A stretch of 64,000 nt of DNA, from positions 2,728,001-2,792,000 of the forward strand of contig BLLK01000045.1 of the NCBI GenBank assembly GCA_021927905.1. The letters run 5' to 3'. Below are positions 1-10,440 of the stretch, piece by piece (the stretch's first letter is position 1; every line of letters starts with the position of its first letter). Under the pieces are notes generated by a model. That model did not search any database, was not told where the DNA came from, and saw only the letters and a program-made list of their open reading frames with translations. Source of the DNA: Chaetoceros tenuissimus (lineage: Eukaryota > Bacillariophyta > Thalassiosirophyceae > Chaetocerotales > Chaetocerotaceae). Made by a program: the position numbers and the translations under genes.

Positions 1-402
1 TTTGGCAATTGAAATTCGTCAATATTATCCAGACTTGAAAATATTTTGATCGCACAGTTGAGTTGATTGATACCCAGCGCGTAGGTCAATTCATTTTTGT
101 GGCATTTTTGTTAGATTTGGAAGAAGCATTGGATATTCTCAACCAACTTCTTGTAGAGTGTCGGACCGACTCGGACTCGACTCGACTGACTAACAACTCT
201 CGCTAGCCACAAAAGAGAACTCGCGCTAGCTAAACCAAGCCTATTTTTGGTTCAAATTCAAATGCTCTTTGATAAGTTTGGTGTTGTTATGGTATGTTGT
301 TGCTATTACAATGCAGATTACACATTACATACCTTACCTTAATACAACTACTGCATTACATACCAGCGAGAATAGCGTTATTATAGTGTTACCGTGTTCA
401 AA
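1..402. other. intergenic, upstream of the first gene
   Basis: No supported gene. An apparent frame beginning near 269 starts on TTG and overlaps the true gene in another frame. The stretch around 160-240 has a run of short GACTCG/CTCGAC repeats. It presumably holds the promoter of the gene starting at 403. Confidence 0.5.
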
Positions 403-2670
403 ATGCCAACGGGGATTCCAAACGTCCCGCAAATGTTGGCGACTATGCAAACAAAGACGCAACTTGCATTTGAGTATTTGGAAATTCCATCATACGAACT
501 CTCCAAAGAACTCTTTCTCATTGCTTACAATGATGTTATGAGAGCCTTGAGATCAACATACACATTTGCAATGACAACTTCAAGACCGTTTATCATAATC
601 ATTACATTAGTGTCGAAATATGTCCTCGCAGCTTTGAAAGTAATAGCACAGTGTACCATGAGCAATCTCATCATTGGACTAAAGGAGGCTTACCAGCAAT
701 TCATATTTGCAAGTAAATGGTTCATAGAATATCAGAAATCATTGCCTCCTACGGCTATTTACTTGGAAATTGCAGCCATAGGTTTCCTCATTGGTGCGTA
801 TGCTCTCCGAAGGTACATCAGAAAGAAGAAATATGTTGAACGGGTGCAAACATATTTTAAACGGAAAAAAGACAAAGTTTTGATGAAATACAATCTTTTC
901 GTTGATAGGGTTGCCCAGACATCAATGTTTGTGGCACTACTATTGCCTCATGTTTTATATATTCTATTTGTCTCATTGATGAAGCTTTCGCTTCCGAAAG
1001 TTCTATCATACTTTGCACATAAGATTCCGATACCATTTGCAGATGTAATTTCCTTTTATTATCCAATGCTGAGGACAATATTAGTGCTTCATGAATGGCA
1101 AAGCTTTGGGTTTCAAAGTGCACAGGATAAATCGTCCGGAGCTGAAACTTCTCAATCTGAAAATACTTCGGGGGGTATGCTATCTCTCTTTCGAAGGACA
1201 AGAAAAGTTAGTGAATACGAGAAAACAATTGAAAAACACTCTTCGAAAGAAATAGATAAAACGAACACTTCAATTACAAGGACAAGACTATCTGATAAGC
1301 AAAAATTATTGGTGGAGACAGCATCGGAACTGTTACTTTACTGGATTGTGTATGCGATCATTTGCACAGTGACAAAAACGATGTTAATGCTACCTATACT
1401 CAGTAGAATCTTTTCAAATTACAACACTAAAACCCCAAAAGTATCATCGCTTCCATGGAAACAGAAGAAGCTTTCATTTTTTGGCCGTATCAAGCCAACA
1501 TATGAGTTTCTTCAGGAAATTAAACTCATCTTTTTCATTTGGCTGTGCTTCTTACCAACATCTCTGACTAGCATTCGTGGCAGTGATGCAAAGGACAACA
1601 CTTCAGATAAGGCAAATAATTCCGTCAAGGATAAGATATTGTCATTTGAAAAGAAATCAGCTTCTTCACGCAAAAAGATCAAAGTTCCTTCCAATAGACC
1701 AATGGATATTATTTACGGAAGTTTGGCTCCAACCATAACACAGCTAATATCCTCTTCATCCCATTTGTTTAGCGATACGACAGATGAAAAGGAGAGGCGT
1801 CATGGCATTGCAAAATCATACATAGCAAGTGCAATAGCTTGGTGCAGCAAAGTTTTAGATATGATGGTTTGGACCAAGATGATATCTGAGAAAACGAAAA
1901 GTTGGATAATCTCTACTCTTGTAGACTGTACTGATCTCATGCCTGCATTGCTGACGATGTTCATGCCAAGTTACTTCACTAGTTATGGATGCATCTATGC
2001 GCAATATTTAGTTCCATCTGCGGCATCATCGCAATCCTACGAACAAATCAGGAAGAAGTACTTGACAAATACAGAGAAGGTCGAGATCATGTTTTCAATT
2101 TCTAGATATTTAAAGTATTGGATTATACAAGGCCTCGTTTCAAGTCTGCTATCGGCATTTACTTCAATATTGGTTTGGATTCCCCTGAGCACACATATAA
2201 CCTTACTTCTTTGGGCATACATACAAAATGAAAGTGTCACTCTTCAATTTCATGACGCGCTTGAGTGTGATTTAGTTGCTTTTGGCCTTCTTCACCGTCA
2301 CGATCGTCACGAAGCTATTGATGTCAACGATACTGTCACTATGAAAGTTTTTCAATCAATCAAAAGTCGTGTCCCTTCCAACCTCTCTGCTCACTCAAGC
2401 ACATCCAGTCTAAAAAATATCGCCAAAAAGGAAAAGGACGATAAGCCACAAAATGATGAAATCGATGCGGGTGACGAGCCCACAGACGAAATGAAGATGG
2501 AAAGCAAAGACGTTGTTCAGAATAAAAATACAGAATCTGATTTGGAACGTCATGAAGGAGAAGTGAATGATGCTAATCATATAGATAGTATGAAAGATGA
2601 GAAAATGATGTCTGACAGTGAAATGAAGAACGAACATCCTTTAACGGCACTTGATAAAAAGAATCAGTAA
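403..2670 (+). CDS. multi-pass membrane protein with TB2/DP1/HVA22 (REEP)-like segments
   Basis: Single-exon gene of 755 residues. I start at the ATG at 403; the upstream in-frame GTG at 394 is not a credible eukaryotic start. A hydrophobic segment at about 118-138 is followed by a second hydrophobic block at about 173-233. Residues about 306-390 contain YWIVYAI, a Pro-rich turn, then EIKLIFFIWLCFLP, which follows the pattern of the TB2/DP1/HVA22 domain of ER-shaping REEP/Yop1 proteins. Residues about 568-608 repeat the pattern (LKYWIIQGL, then WIPLSTHITLLLWAYIQ). The C-terminal ~115 residues are hydrophilic and rich in Asp, Glu and Lys. REEP proteins bend ER tubules and usually carry one such domain; two would be unusual. 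The family call is inference; the membrane character is plain in the sequence. It converges on the acyl-CoA synthetase gene with 36 bp between stop codons. Confidence 0.55.
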   Translation: MPTGIPNVPQMLATMQTKTQLAFEYLEIPSYELSKELFLIAYNDVMRALRSTYTFAMTTSRPFIIIITLVSKYVLAALKVIAQCTMSNLIIGLKEAYQQFIFASKWFIEYQKSLPPTAIYLEIAAIGFLIGAYALRRYIRKKKYVERVQTYFKRKKDKVLMKYNLFVDRVAQTSMFVALLLPHVLYILFVSLMKLSLPKVLSYFAHKIPIPFADVISFYYPMLRTILVLHEWQSFGFQSAQDKSSGAETSQSENTSGGMLSLFRRTRKVSEYEKTIEKHSSKEIDKTNTSITRTRLSDKQKLLVETASELLLYWIVYAIICTVTKTMLMLPILSRIFSNYNTKTPKVSSLPWKQKKLSFFGRIKPTYEFLQEIKLIFFIWLCFLPTSLTSIRGSDAKDNTSDKANNSVKDKILSFEKKSASSRKKIKVPSNRPMDIIYGSLAPTITQLISSSSHLFSDTTDEKERRHGIAKSYIASAIAWCSKVLDMMVWTKMISEKTKSWIISTLVDCTDLMPALLTMFMPSYFTSYGCIYAQYLVPSAASSQSYEQIRKKYLTNTEKVEIMFSISRYLKYWIIQGLVSSLLSAFTSILVWIPLSTHITLLLWAYIQNESVTLQFHDALECDLVAFGLLHRHDRHEAIDVNDTVTMKVFQSIKSRVPSNLSAHSSTSSLKNIAKKEKDDKPQNDEIDAGDEPTDEMKMESKDVVQNKNTESDLERHEGEVNDANHIDSMKDEKMMSDSEMKNEHPLTALDKKNQ

Positions 2671-2706
2671 TTTCTATGGAGGAAGTCTAAACATAATTCA
2701 TTATGA

Positions 2707-4755
2707 TTAAAGTTTGCTTGGTGGCGGTGGAATCTTAGCATACAATTCGTTGATCACATCTTCATAATGATTCTTCAACTGTGGTCTCTTCAACTTAAAT
2801 GTAGGAGTAGTAAGTCCATTTTCAGCTGTGAAGGGCTCCACTTCGAGATGGATCGCTTTCGGAATCTCGAAACCATGAAGCCCATTCTTCTTTCCAAGAG
2901 CCTTTATATCTTTTAAAATAGTATCACGAAGGGTCTCGCTCTTACACAATTGATTGAATGCAAGTCCAGATAAAGTTGGGTCACCACTCTCCTTTGCCCA
3001 TTGCTTTACTACATCCTCATCTGGAACAACAATTGCAACTAAGCAACTTTGATAAGAATCTCCATACACAAAATTCTGACCAACAAACAAAGATTGATTT
3101 AATACATTCTCAATCTTCTCTGCTGCAACATATTCGCCTTGTGATAATTTAAAGATATTTTTCTTTCTATCAATAATCTGTAGACACCCATCCATAGTCC
3201 ACAGTCCAATGTCTCCTGACATTAGCCATCCATCAGGAGTGATTGTCTCTCTTGTCTTTTCTTCATCTTTGTAATAACCCTTGAACACACTTGGTCCTCG
3301 AACCCAGATTTCTCCTCTCCCCATACATGGCTTTCCTCGATGGACTGTATCTTTACTTAGATAGCCCATCTCTGGTACATCCACCAATTTGATTTCAACA
3401 GATCCAACAGGACCCCCCACATGACCGAATGTTGAAACATCATCTGGATGACTTAAGGTTGCAGCTGCAGCACCTTCAGTCTGTCCATATCCCTCTACAA
3501 CTGGAACGCCCAACATGATACGGAAGAAGATCATGACTGGTTCGGAGAGAGGAGCTGAACCACTCACCATAAATCTAATACAATCCAAACCAAGTGCCTT
3601 CTTGATTTTGTTAAAAAGTAGGCGATCATAAAGACCATGATGGAGTTTACCATTCATCAAACCTTCTGTCTTGGCTTTGACAGCAGCATCGAAAATTTTC
3701 TTTTTCATTCCACCTGCAGCATTAATTCCACCAACGATTTTATCATGTATTTTATTCAAAACTCTAGGTGCAACAGGTAAAAGGGTAGGGCGACATGCCT
3801 GAATGTCTTCAATCAATTTCGTTGGGTCACCGCGAAAAAATCCAACACTTGCACCACTGAGTAGCATTTGTCCTTGAACTACACGTTCGAAAATATGAGG
3901 CAATGGCAGATAAGAAAGATGTCTATCAGTGATTTCAGGGGTAACTTCAAATGAACTAAGGCCACTGATTGCACTCAAAAGATTTTTGTGCGTGATTAAT
4001 GCTCCTTTTGGATTTCCTGTTGTTCCAGATGTGTAACAGAAAGTACAAATATCTTCTGAAGAAGGAGGAGTATGTTGATGTCCTCCCACATGCGTGCTTA
4101 TAATCATGGATCCAGTGGACTCAACTTGTGCCAAAGAAACAATATTTAATCCAACACTTTCGCATAATTTTCTTACTTCTGGAATCACTCCATCAATAAC
4201 GATAATATGCTTAAAACTATCGCACCCATCTCCTTTCTTTGCTTCTACAAGCTTCTTCACTTCAGCACGAGAACAAACTACAGCACTGAGTTGTGTTTGC
4301 TGAAGCACAAAAGACACAGATTCTGGACCAAGAGTGTCATAACAAGGAACTGTAGCTCCACCAACACAATAGACTGCATGCTCAGAGAGAGTCCATTCCA
4401 TACAGTTCTTCATGTAAAGTCCTAGTAGTTTCAACCCATCTTCATTTGGTGTGACAAGATTCATGCTATCCAAACCAGCAGCGATAGCATCAATACGAGC
4501 AACCACTTCTGTGTAGCTTGAATAAATGAAAGGGGTTGCTTCTCCAGAAGATGATACTGCTCTAAATCCCAGGCATGGTCCAAGAGGATTTACAGCTGCT
4601 CCTCTACGAATAGCTTCATAAAGTGTCTGACACCCAAGATACCCTAGCTGTGGAACGCAATCTGGATCAAAGTTTCTATGAATGGGAGTCGAGTCTTTTG
4701 TTGCAGTGTTTGCAAGCGCAACAGACCACATTTCTTGACTTTCATTCGGACTCAT
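2707..4755 (-). CDS. LACS: long-chain acyl-CoA synthetase (fatty acid-CoA ligase)
   Basis: Intronless gene of 682 residues. It belongs to the AMP-forming ANL adenylating family and activates fatty acids with ATP and CoA. Visible motifs in order are the phosphate-binding loop YTSGTTGNPKG near residue 240, the adenine-binding GYGQTEG near 422, the ATP-binding DGWLMSGDIG near 510, and DRKKNIFKLSQGEYVAAEKI just after, which is the fatty acyl-CoA synthetase signature of the L and A motifs. Length matches eukaryotic long-chain synthetases (about 650-700). I see no clear plastid presequence; the N-terminus MSPNESQEMWS is hydrophilic, so a cytosolic, ER or peroxisomal site is likely but not shown. 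It shares a divergent 1.2-kb promoter region with cystathionine beta-synthase. Confidence 0.93.
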   Translation of the reverse strand: MSPNESQEMWSVALANTATKDSTPIHRNFDPDCVPQLGYLGCQTLYEAIRRGAAVNPLGPCLGFRAVSSSGEATPFIYSSYTEVVARIDAIAAGLDSMNLVTPNEDGLKLLGLYMKNCMEWTLSEHAVYCVGGATVPCYDTLGPESVSFVLQQTQLSAVVCSRAEVKKLVEAKKGDGCDSFKHIIVIDGVIPEVRKLCESVGLNIVSLAQVESTGSMIISTHVGGHQHTPPSSEDICTFCYTSGTTGNPKGALITHKNLLSAISGLSSFEVTPEITDRHLSYLPLPHIFERVVQGQMLLSGASVGFFRGDPTKLIEDIQACRPTLLPVAPRVLNKIHDKIVGGINAAGGMKKKIFDAAVKAKTEGLMNGKLHHGLYDRLLFNKIKKALGLDCIRFMVSGSAPLSEPVMIFFRIMLGVPVVEGYGQTEGAAAATLSHPDDVSTFGHVGGPVGSVEIKLVDVPEMGYLSKDTVHRGKPCMGRGEIWVRGPSVFKGYYKDEEKTRETITPDGWLMSGDIGLWTMDGCLQIIDRKKNIFKLSQGEYVAAEKIENVLNQSLFVGQNFVYGDSYQSCLVAIVVPDEDVVKQWAKESGDPTLSGLAFNQLCKSETLRDTILKDIKALGKKNGLHGFEIPKAIHLEVEPFTAENGLTTPTFKLKRPQLKNHYEDVINELYAKIPPPPSKL

Positions 4756-5043
4756 TTTACAAAACTCTATTTCCTTTTGATTTGAATTGTGAACTTTGAT
4801 CTATGACAACAATGAGACATGAGATCTACAGTTTGTAGCTTTTTACAACATGAACACTTGCAAACTATCGTGAGCTGTGAGAGAGCATGATGACATGGTC
4901 TGGTACGTACTCGTGGTACGAAGTACAGTGTAAAAGAGATAGAGATAGAAAGGGAAGTGATAGGGATGGAAGGAGAGAATAAAAGGCCGTGTCAATTGGT
5001 GTCAAAAGAATTCCGAAAAAGATCCAGACGAACTCAAGTCAAG
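4756..5043. other. intergenic, 5' of acyl-CoA synthetase
   Basis: Non-coding left part of the divergent promoter. It contains GGTACGTACTCGTGGTACG around 4909 and a purine-rich AGAGATAGAGATAGAAAGGGAAG stretch around 4937. The tandem duplication follows directly. No gene seen. Confidence 0.5.
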
Positions 5044-5891
5044 AATCTATGACGGTGCGAAAACCATGCAGAGATCAGCTAGAAACCAGGCAGAGTGAGT
5101 ATGTACGTACTTATTTGTACCAAAGCCAACGGAAAGACACGATTTATAGTACAATCGACTAATACTGATAAAAGAATAGTTTTCGCATACCTAAATATCA
5201 AAACATACCTTACAAAGTGCAAATATTCAAAGTATACACCTTGAAATAAGCCATATTTTGCATTTTAGTTCAATTTTGTTAGAATCGCTAGATAAGGAAA
5301 ATTAGCCAGAAACCATGCAGAGAAACTCTGCCTGGTTTTTCCAAGAAATTGCATGCTACCGTAGAATACTATGGGTTGTGAGCACTGGTTCTGGAGAAAA
5401 CCAGGCAGAGTATCTCTGCATGGTTTCACGTAAAAGGCCTTTTTACTCTGCTTGGTTTTATCAGTAATCTATGACGGTGCGAAAACCATGCAGAGATCAG
5501 CTAGAAACCAGGCAGAGTGAGTATGTACGTACTTATTTGTACCAAAGCCAACGGAAAGACACGATTTATAGTACAATCGACTAATACTGATAAAAGAATA
5601 GTTTTCGCATACCTAAATATCAAAACATACCTTACAAAGTGCAAATATTCAAAGTATACACCTTGAAATAAGCCATATTTTGCATTTTAGTTCAATTTTG
5701 TTAGAATCGCTAGATAAGGAAAATTAGCCAGAAACCATGCAGAGAAACTCTGCCTGGTTTTTCCAAGAAATTGCATGCTACCGTAGAATACTATGGGTTG
5801 TGAGCACTGGTTCTGGAGAAAACCAGGCAGAGTATCTCTGCATGGTTTCACGTAAAAGGCCTTTTTACTCTGCTTGGTTTTATCAGTAATC
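5044..5891. repeat. 422-bp tandem duplication of a hairpin-rich unit
   Basis: Two copies, 5044-5465 and 5466-5887, appear identical base for base when read by eye. AATC stands at the left edge, the junction and the right edge (5888-5891). Each unit carries the 13-mer AAACCATGCAGAG, or the same word with G for T, seven times: four forward and three reversed. Two pairs form near-perfect hairpins with 3-nt loops: arms 5310-5322 and 5326-5338, and arms 5398-5410 and 5414-5426. The same arms recur 422 bp downstream. Forward words lie at the left end and reversed words at the right end, so a unit resembles a small non-autonomous element with inverted termini. The array fills most of the divergent promoter between acyl-CoA synthetase and cystathionine beta-synthase. 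Confidence 0.9.
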
Positions 5892-5973
5892 GAATCATCA
5901 GATCAAATCAACATATCTCACATCAGAGAAATTTCCAGTCCACTTTTTGAAACATCTTGCTAACTAAACAAAT

Positions 5974-7680
5974 ATGACACCTATATCCTCAAACAAAGGA
6001 GAAGAATCTGCCACTCATGCCCATTCCCACGCATCTCTGGCTCCAATAGATGTTAGAAATGAGATCTGCCCTGACATCTTGAGTGCCATTGGGAATACAC
6101 CTCTCGTGCAGCTTAATTCTGTGCCTTCCACCTATGGTGTTGAAGCTACGATTCTCTGTAAATGTGAATTCTTTAGTAAGTGTTGGGATTGACCATTACC
6201 ACTCGTTATTTTTTATAAGTAGTTGAATCAACACTAACTTCAACAAATCAATGAATAGATGCCGGTGGAAGTGTCAAAGATAGAATCGCCCTTCAAATGA
6301 TTCTTGATGCTGAGAAAAGCGGTCGAATTAAGCCAGGAGATACATTGATAGAACCGACTTCAGGAAACACCGGGATTGGTTTAGCACTTGCATGTGCAGT
6401 AAAGAATTACAAGAGTGTGATTGTCTTACCTGAAAAAATGAGTAAAGAAAAGGTAGACGTACTGAAAGCTCTTGGGTCGACTATAGTAAGAACTCCGACA
6501 GAGGCAGCTTGGGATGCCCCTGACTCGCATATTTCTGTTGCAAAGCGATTGAATGATGAAATTCCAAATTCTCACAGTAAGTTTGTCATTATTTGCTGTC
6601 TTGTAGAAGCCAACTCACTTCATGGACTTTCGTCACTAATGTCCACTTTTCTACGAACTAGTTTTGGATCAATATGTAAATCTTTCAAACCCAGATGCAC
6701 ACTACTATGGAACAGGAGAAGAAATATGGAAGCAATGTGGTGGTAAAATTGATTGTTTGGTTGCAGGGGCTGGAACTGGAGGCACTATTTCAGGGACTGC
6801 GCGCAAACTGAAAGAGTATAACCCCAATTTGATTGTTGTAGGTGTTGATCCTCAAGGATCTATCTTGGCAGAACCTGATTCTTTAAATGATGAAAAAAGA
6901 TTAGAGCCATATCAAGTAGAGGGTATTGGATACGATTTCATACCAGATGTTTTGGATAGAAAATTGGTTGATCACTGGGTAAAATCAAATGACTGTGATA
7001 GTCTTGTTATGATGCGTAGACTTATTAGAGACGAAGGACTACTATGTGGAGGAAGTTGTGGTGCAGCAACTATGGGAGCTATTGAAGCCATAAAGAAATA
7101 CAAATTGACGAAAGATCAGGTTGTTGTTGTGATTCTACCCGATTCAGTCCGAAACTACATGACCAAAGCTTTATCTGATACCTGGATGTTGGATCACGAC
7201 TTTATTGATAATGATGTGATCAAGCAAACGAAAATACAACAGTGGTGGAGTAGTAGAAGAGTTTGCGATATTCCAATGGCAACGCCCTTGACAATTACAT
7301 CAGAAGTCACTTGTAAGTCAGCAATCCAACTGCTCAAAGATGAAGGCTTTGACATGGTTCCTGTCATTGAAAACAATGGTTTAGCTGGTGTTGTTACTCT
7401 TGGTAACATCACGAGTAGAATCCTATCCGGAACTGCAACTAGCGATCAGTCAGTCAAAGATGCGAAGGTAATTTACAAAGCATTCAAAAAGATTGGCATG
7501 AATGACAAACTTTCCGAGTTGGCACGACTTCTGGACCATGAACCGTTCGTGTTGGTTGTCACAGAACAACGATGCTTTAGATCACCAGGAAAAGTTGACA
7601 AACATGTTGTCGTTAGTGGAATCGTAACAAGAATAGATCTTTTAGATTACATTTCGAAGAATGAAGGTTCCAGCAAATAG
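5974..7680 (+). CDS. CBS: cystathionine beta-synthase, three exons
   Basis: Condenses homocysteine and serine to cystathionine (transsulfuration), PLP-dependent. Exons are 5974-6175, 6259-6576 and 6662-7680, giving 512 residues. Introns of 83 and 85 nt start GTAAGT and end in AG. Joining restores NAGGSVKDR, with the PLP lysine at residue 74, and then [13 protein letters not shown]. The phosphate-binding loop [10 protein letters not shown] lies near 209. The C-terminal ~140 residues (from about 371) form a regulatory CBS-domain pair ([18 protein letters not shown], then FVLVVTEQR and [12 protein letters not shown]). This C-terminal pair separates it from O-acetylserine lyase. The short N-terminus lacks an evident haem-binding Cys/His segment of the animal type, so regulation probably resembles the haem-free yeast enzyme. 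The start is the first ATG. Confidence 0.95.
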
Positions 7681-7758
7681 TCAATCTCATCATTATATCC
7701 AAGAATATGGACTCTCTTCATTGACAAGTCAGAATTACTAGGATAATTTTAGATTTTA

Positions 7759-8199
7759 TTACTCAAACCAAATGTACATATCCTCGGGATAGCCCTCACA
7801 ACTTTCAATCTTTGCTCGAGAAATCAGCGTTAGACATTTATTGTCAAGCTTGAATGTCGTCTGAAAAAGGTCCAATGTCCTTGATCTATCGCTCAGCATT
7901 TTCACTCTTGAATACAATTCGCTCCCATACGATAGTACAAACATAAGAAATGCAACATGAAACATGAAAATTGCAACTTTTCTTTGAAGTAGAAGTCGGT
8001 CCATTTCAGTCGCATATTCCACAGTGGATTCACACGTATTCATATTTTGGGTTTGTGAATATTTGGCTGGTGGCAAGACTGATTTGGAGCGTGCATCATA
8101 GTAAAGAGCTCGCAAAATGTAAGGATGATGCAATTTTCTATCTACATGGCGAGTAGATTTTGGAATTGAACATGTATTTGAATGTAAATTCGCATACAT
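7759..8199 (-). CDS. hypothetical small protein with one membrane segment
   Basis: Open frame of 146 residues from an ATG at 8199; an internal ATG at 8043 is an alternative start. I do not recognise it. One hydrophobic stretch (KVAIFMFHVAFLMFVLSYG, about residues 74-92) could span a membrane, with a charged tail afterwards. It converges on cystathionine beta-synthase with 78 bp between stops. A shorter open frame lies on the opposite strand, so coding is not certain; no paralogue or motif supports it. Confidence 0.4.
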   Translation of the reverse strand: MYANLHSNTCSIPKSTRHVDRKLHHPYILRALYYDARSKSVLPPAKYSQTQNMNTCESTVEYATEMDRLLLQRKVAIFMFHVAFLMFVLSYGSELYSRVKMLSDRSRTLDLFQTTFKLDNKCLTLISRAKIESCEGYPEDMYIWFE

Positions 8200-8592
8200 G
8201 CTTGCAAAGCTTAATGTTTTATCAATGAAACATTTGTCGAGTCGAGTCCACTCATTCCATCATAGTCCAATCACATCAATTTCCGAAAGGGGCCCAATGA
8301 CAAGAGGACCCCCCCATGACACGATCGATAATTAGCTAGAGCATAGCCAGATATATTTCAAACACACATCATCATCGTCGCATCGCCGCGCATTGGTCAA
8401 GTCTCAAGCGAACCCAAAATAACAAAGAACCCATCCCTACTTTTACTACTATTATGTATCACATCACTTTCTCCAAGGTAGTACTAAGATAAAAAATAGA
8501 GACCTTGACCTTCTCTGTTTGAACTTTTGGTGTTCGTTAGCAAAAATATTTCACTGCGTCAAGTGTCATAGTTTTTTAAGTACCTTGAAACT
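8200..8592. other. intergenic
   Basis: No gene seen. Presumed promoter of the double-SET gene. A short C-run (GGACCCCCCCATG) lies near 8307. Confidence 0.45.
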
Positions 8593-10440
8593 ATGATTCG
8601 TCACGACATTCAATCATACATGGCTGCTAGAAGTGGGATGCCTGAGATAGTTCCAGCCCCTGCATTTCCAAAAACTTGGGAAGACGATAAGGATGAGTTC
8701 TTGGTATCACCATCGTGTTCATTGTTCATGGCAGAATCTTCCATTCCAAACGCTGGTCTAGGAATGTTTGCTGGAAAAGATTTTGGAGAAAAGGAGCTAG
8801 TTGATCCATCTCCACAAGCAATCATTCCATTAATTGATATAAATGAGAATACGCATCTATACTCAGGTTCGGTATTATCGAATTATCCTTGGTCGGCTTG
8901 GACGCAGGGGGCTGACTTTGAATCAAGGAAAACAGACGTCTTATTTCCCTCGCTAGGGATGCTTGCCAATAGTCATTTAGGATTGAAAAATGTTGATCAA
9001 GATGCAAAGGACGGAACAAAGATAGAAATTGGATCATTGAATCGTAGTAAAGATTTCAGTACTGGAAGTACCACTCAATATTTTGCATCAACATTTCAGG
9101 TGACGAGGGACACTATTCAGACAGGCGAGGAAATATTTGTTGACTATGGAATAGGGTATTTTCATCATAGAGAGAAACTTTTTAACATGATTTTTCCAAC
9201 ACCAGATGATTATGCTGAAGCTGATGAAATTGTAAGAAATTTTTCGAATAAGTTAGGGGAGGAGATTACAGAGGCGAATGTCAAAGAATGGGAACAAATT
9301 CTAGATGATTTAAAAAAGGAGGATGAAAACACAAAAGAGAGCAAATTCAGAGTAGCCTTTGCTCTGCCAGACGATATCAATGATGTAAAACTAGTTGCGA
9401 AGATCGGAACAGCAAGATACTCTATTCCTGAATCAATCAGGTCATTGGAATGGTTGGAAGAAAATGGAAACTGCCTTGACAATCTTCGCCGTGGAAAATC
9501 TAATATTCCATTTGCAAATTATGGTGCTTTTGCAACTAGGTATCTGAAGGCTGCTGAAGTTATTGCACCTATGCCAGTAGTCCCACTTATGCGAGGAGTA
9601 CTTGAAATAGCAGATGATGAGTACTCAACCTCGCAACTGCTTTTGAACTATTGCTTTGGTCATCATGATTCAGATTTACTATTTTTCCCTTACTCTTCTT
9701 CGGTCCACTTCATTAATCATAGTGAGAATCCCAATGCCTTCATTAGATGGTCTTCAAGTGAACTTTCTCAAACTGATAATTTCAACAAAGACCCAAAGGA
9801 CGTATATTCAGGGCTAATAATGGAGATTGTCGCGATTGAAGATATTGAAATTGGAGAGGAAATAACAATATCCTATGGAGAGGATTGGCAAAGTGCATGG
9901 AATGAACATGTCGAAGAATGGAAGGAAAATTCTACAAATCCTAAAGTCATCGCAGAGACACTTAATCAGCAGAAAAATGTACCCATCAAAACAGAGTCAG
10001 AACAAGTTAATAATCCATATCCTGCTTGTGTAAGAACAGCTTGTTATTCGAGAGAAAAGAATGAGACTTGGACAACATCAGCAGCCGAATTTGAGAATGA
10101 ACGATTTTGCAGTATTCAGGAGCGTGTTATGCATAATGGCCATTATTATTACACTGCGAAAGTTTTCCCCAATGGCCATCACCGGGATCCTGTGGAAAGC
10201 AATGAAGTTGTGAAAAACATTCCTGCTTCTGCAGTCCATTTTGTCTCGGGAAATTATTGTAGTGACTTGCATTTATCGTCAGCATTTCGGCATGAGATTC
10301 ATGTGCCAAATGACATGTATCCTAAGAAATGGATAGGTCGTAATCCTGACCACAGCGACTTCGAACTTTACGACGATGAAGATGACGACGACGATACTTA
10401 TTATGATGAAATTGAAGATAGCTCTAAAGAAGAGTTGTGA
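8593..10440 (+). CDS. protein with two SET-like domains
   Basis: Single exon, 615 residues, starting at an ATG. The first SET-like half (about residues 40-200) shows PNAGLGMFAGKDF and ends with TGEEIFVDYG. The second half (about 295-435) shows NYGAFATRYLKAAEVI, then FINHSENPNAFIRW near 371-384 and IGEEITISYGEDW. NHS..PN and GEEI..YG are the cofactor-binding and catalytic core signatures of SET methyltransferases. The first copy lacks an obvious NHS..PN (it has ANSHLGLKN), so it may be structural. No chromatin-reader domain is visible. The C-terminus is a run of Asp/Glu. Tandem SET-like proteins of this sort are, to my knowledge, common in diatoms, but substrates are unknown. It converges on nitrite reductase with 87 bp between stops. 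Confidence 0.75.
   Translation: MIRHDIQSYMAARSGMPEIVPAPAFPKTWEDDKDEFLVSPSCSLFMAESSIPNAGLGMFAGKDFGEKELVDPSPQAIIPLIDINENTHLYSGSVLSNYPWSAWTQGADFESRKTDVLFPSLGMLANSHLGLKNVDQDAKDGTKIEIGSLNRSKDFSTGSTTQYFASTFQVTRDTIQTGEEIFVDYGIGYFHHREKLFNMIFPTPDDYAEADEIVRNFSNKLGEEITEANVKEWEQILDDLKKEDENTKESKFRVAFALPDDINDVKLVAKIGTARYSIPESIRSLEWLEENGNCLDNLRRGKSNIPFANYGAFATRYLKAAEVIAPMPVVPLMRGVLEIADDEYSTSQLLLNYCFGHHDSDLLFFPYSSSVHFINHSENPNAFIRWSSSELSQTDNFNKDPKDVYSGLIMEIVAIEDIEIGEEITISYGEDWQSAWNEHVEEWKENSTNPKVIAETLNQQKNVPIKTESEQVNNPYPACVRTACYSREKNETWTTSAAEFENERFCSIQERVMHNGHYYYTAKVFPNGHHRDPVESNEVVKNIPASAVHFVSGNYCSDLHLSSAFRHEIHVPNDMYPKKWIGRNPDHSDFELYDDEDDDDDTYYDEIEDSSKEEL

Noticed and set aside
269-541. 90-codon plus-strand frame at the left edge
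   Set aside because: Starts on TTG, overlaps the longer membrane-protein gene in another frame and has no features.
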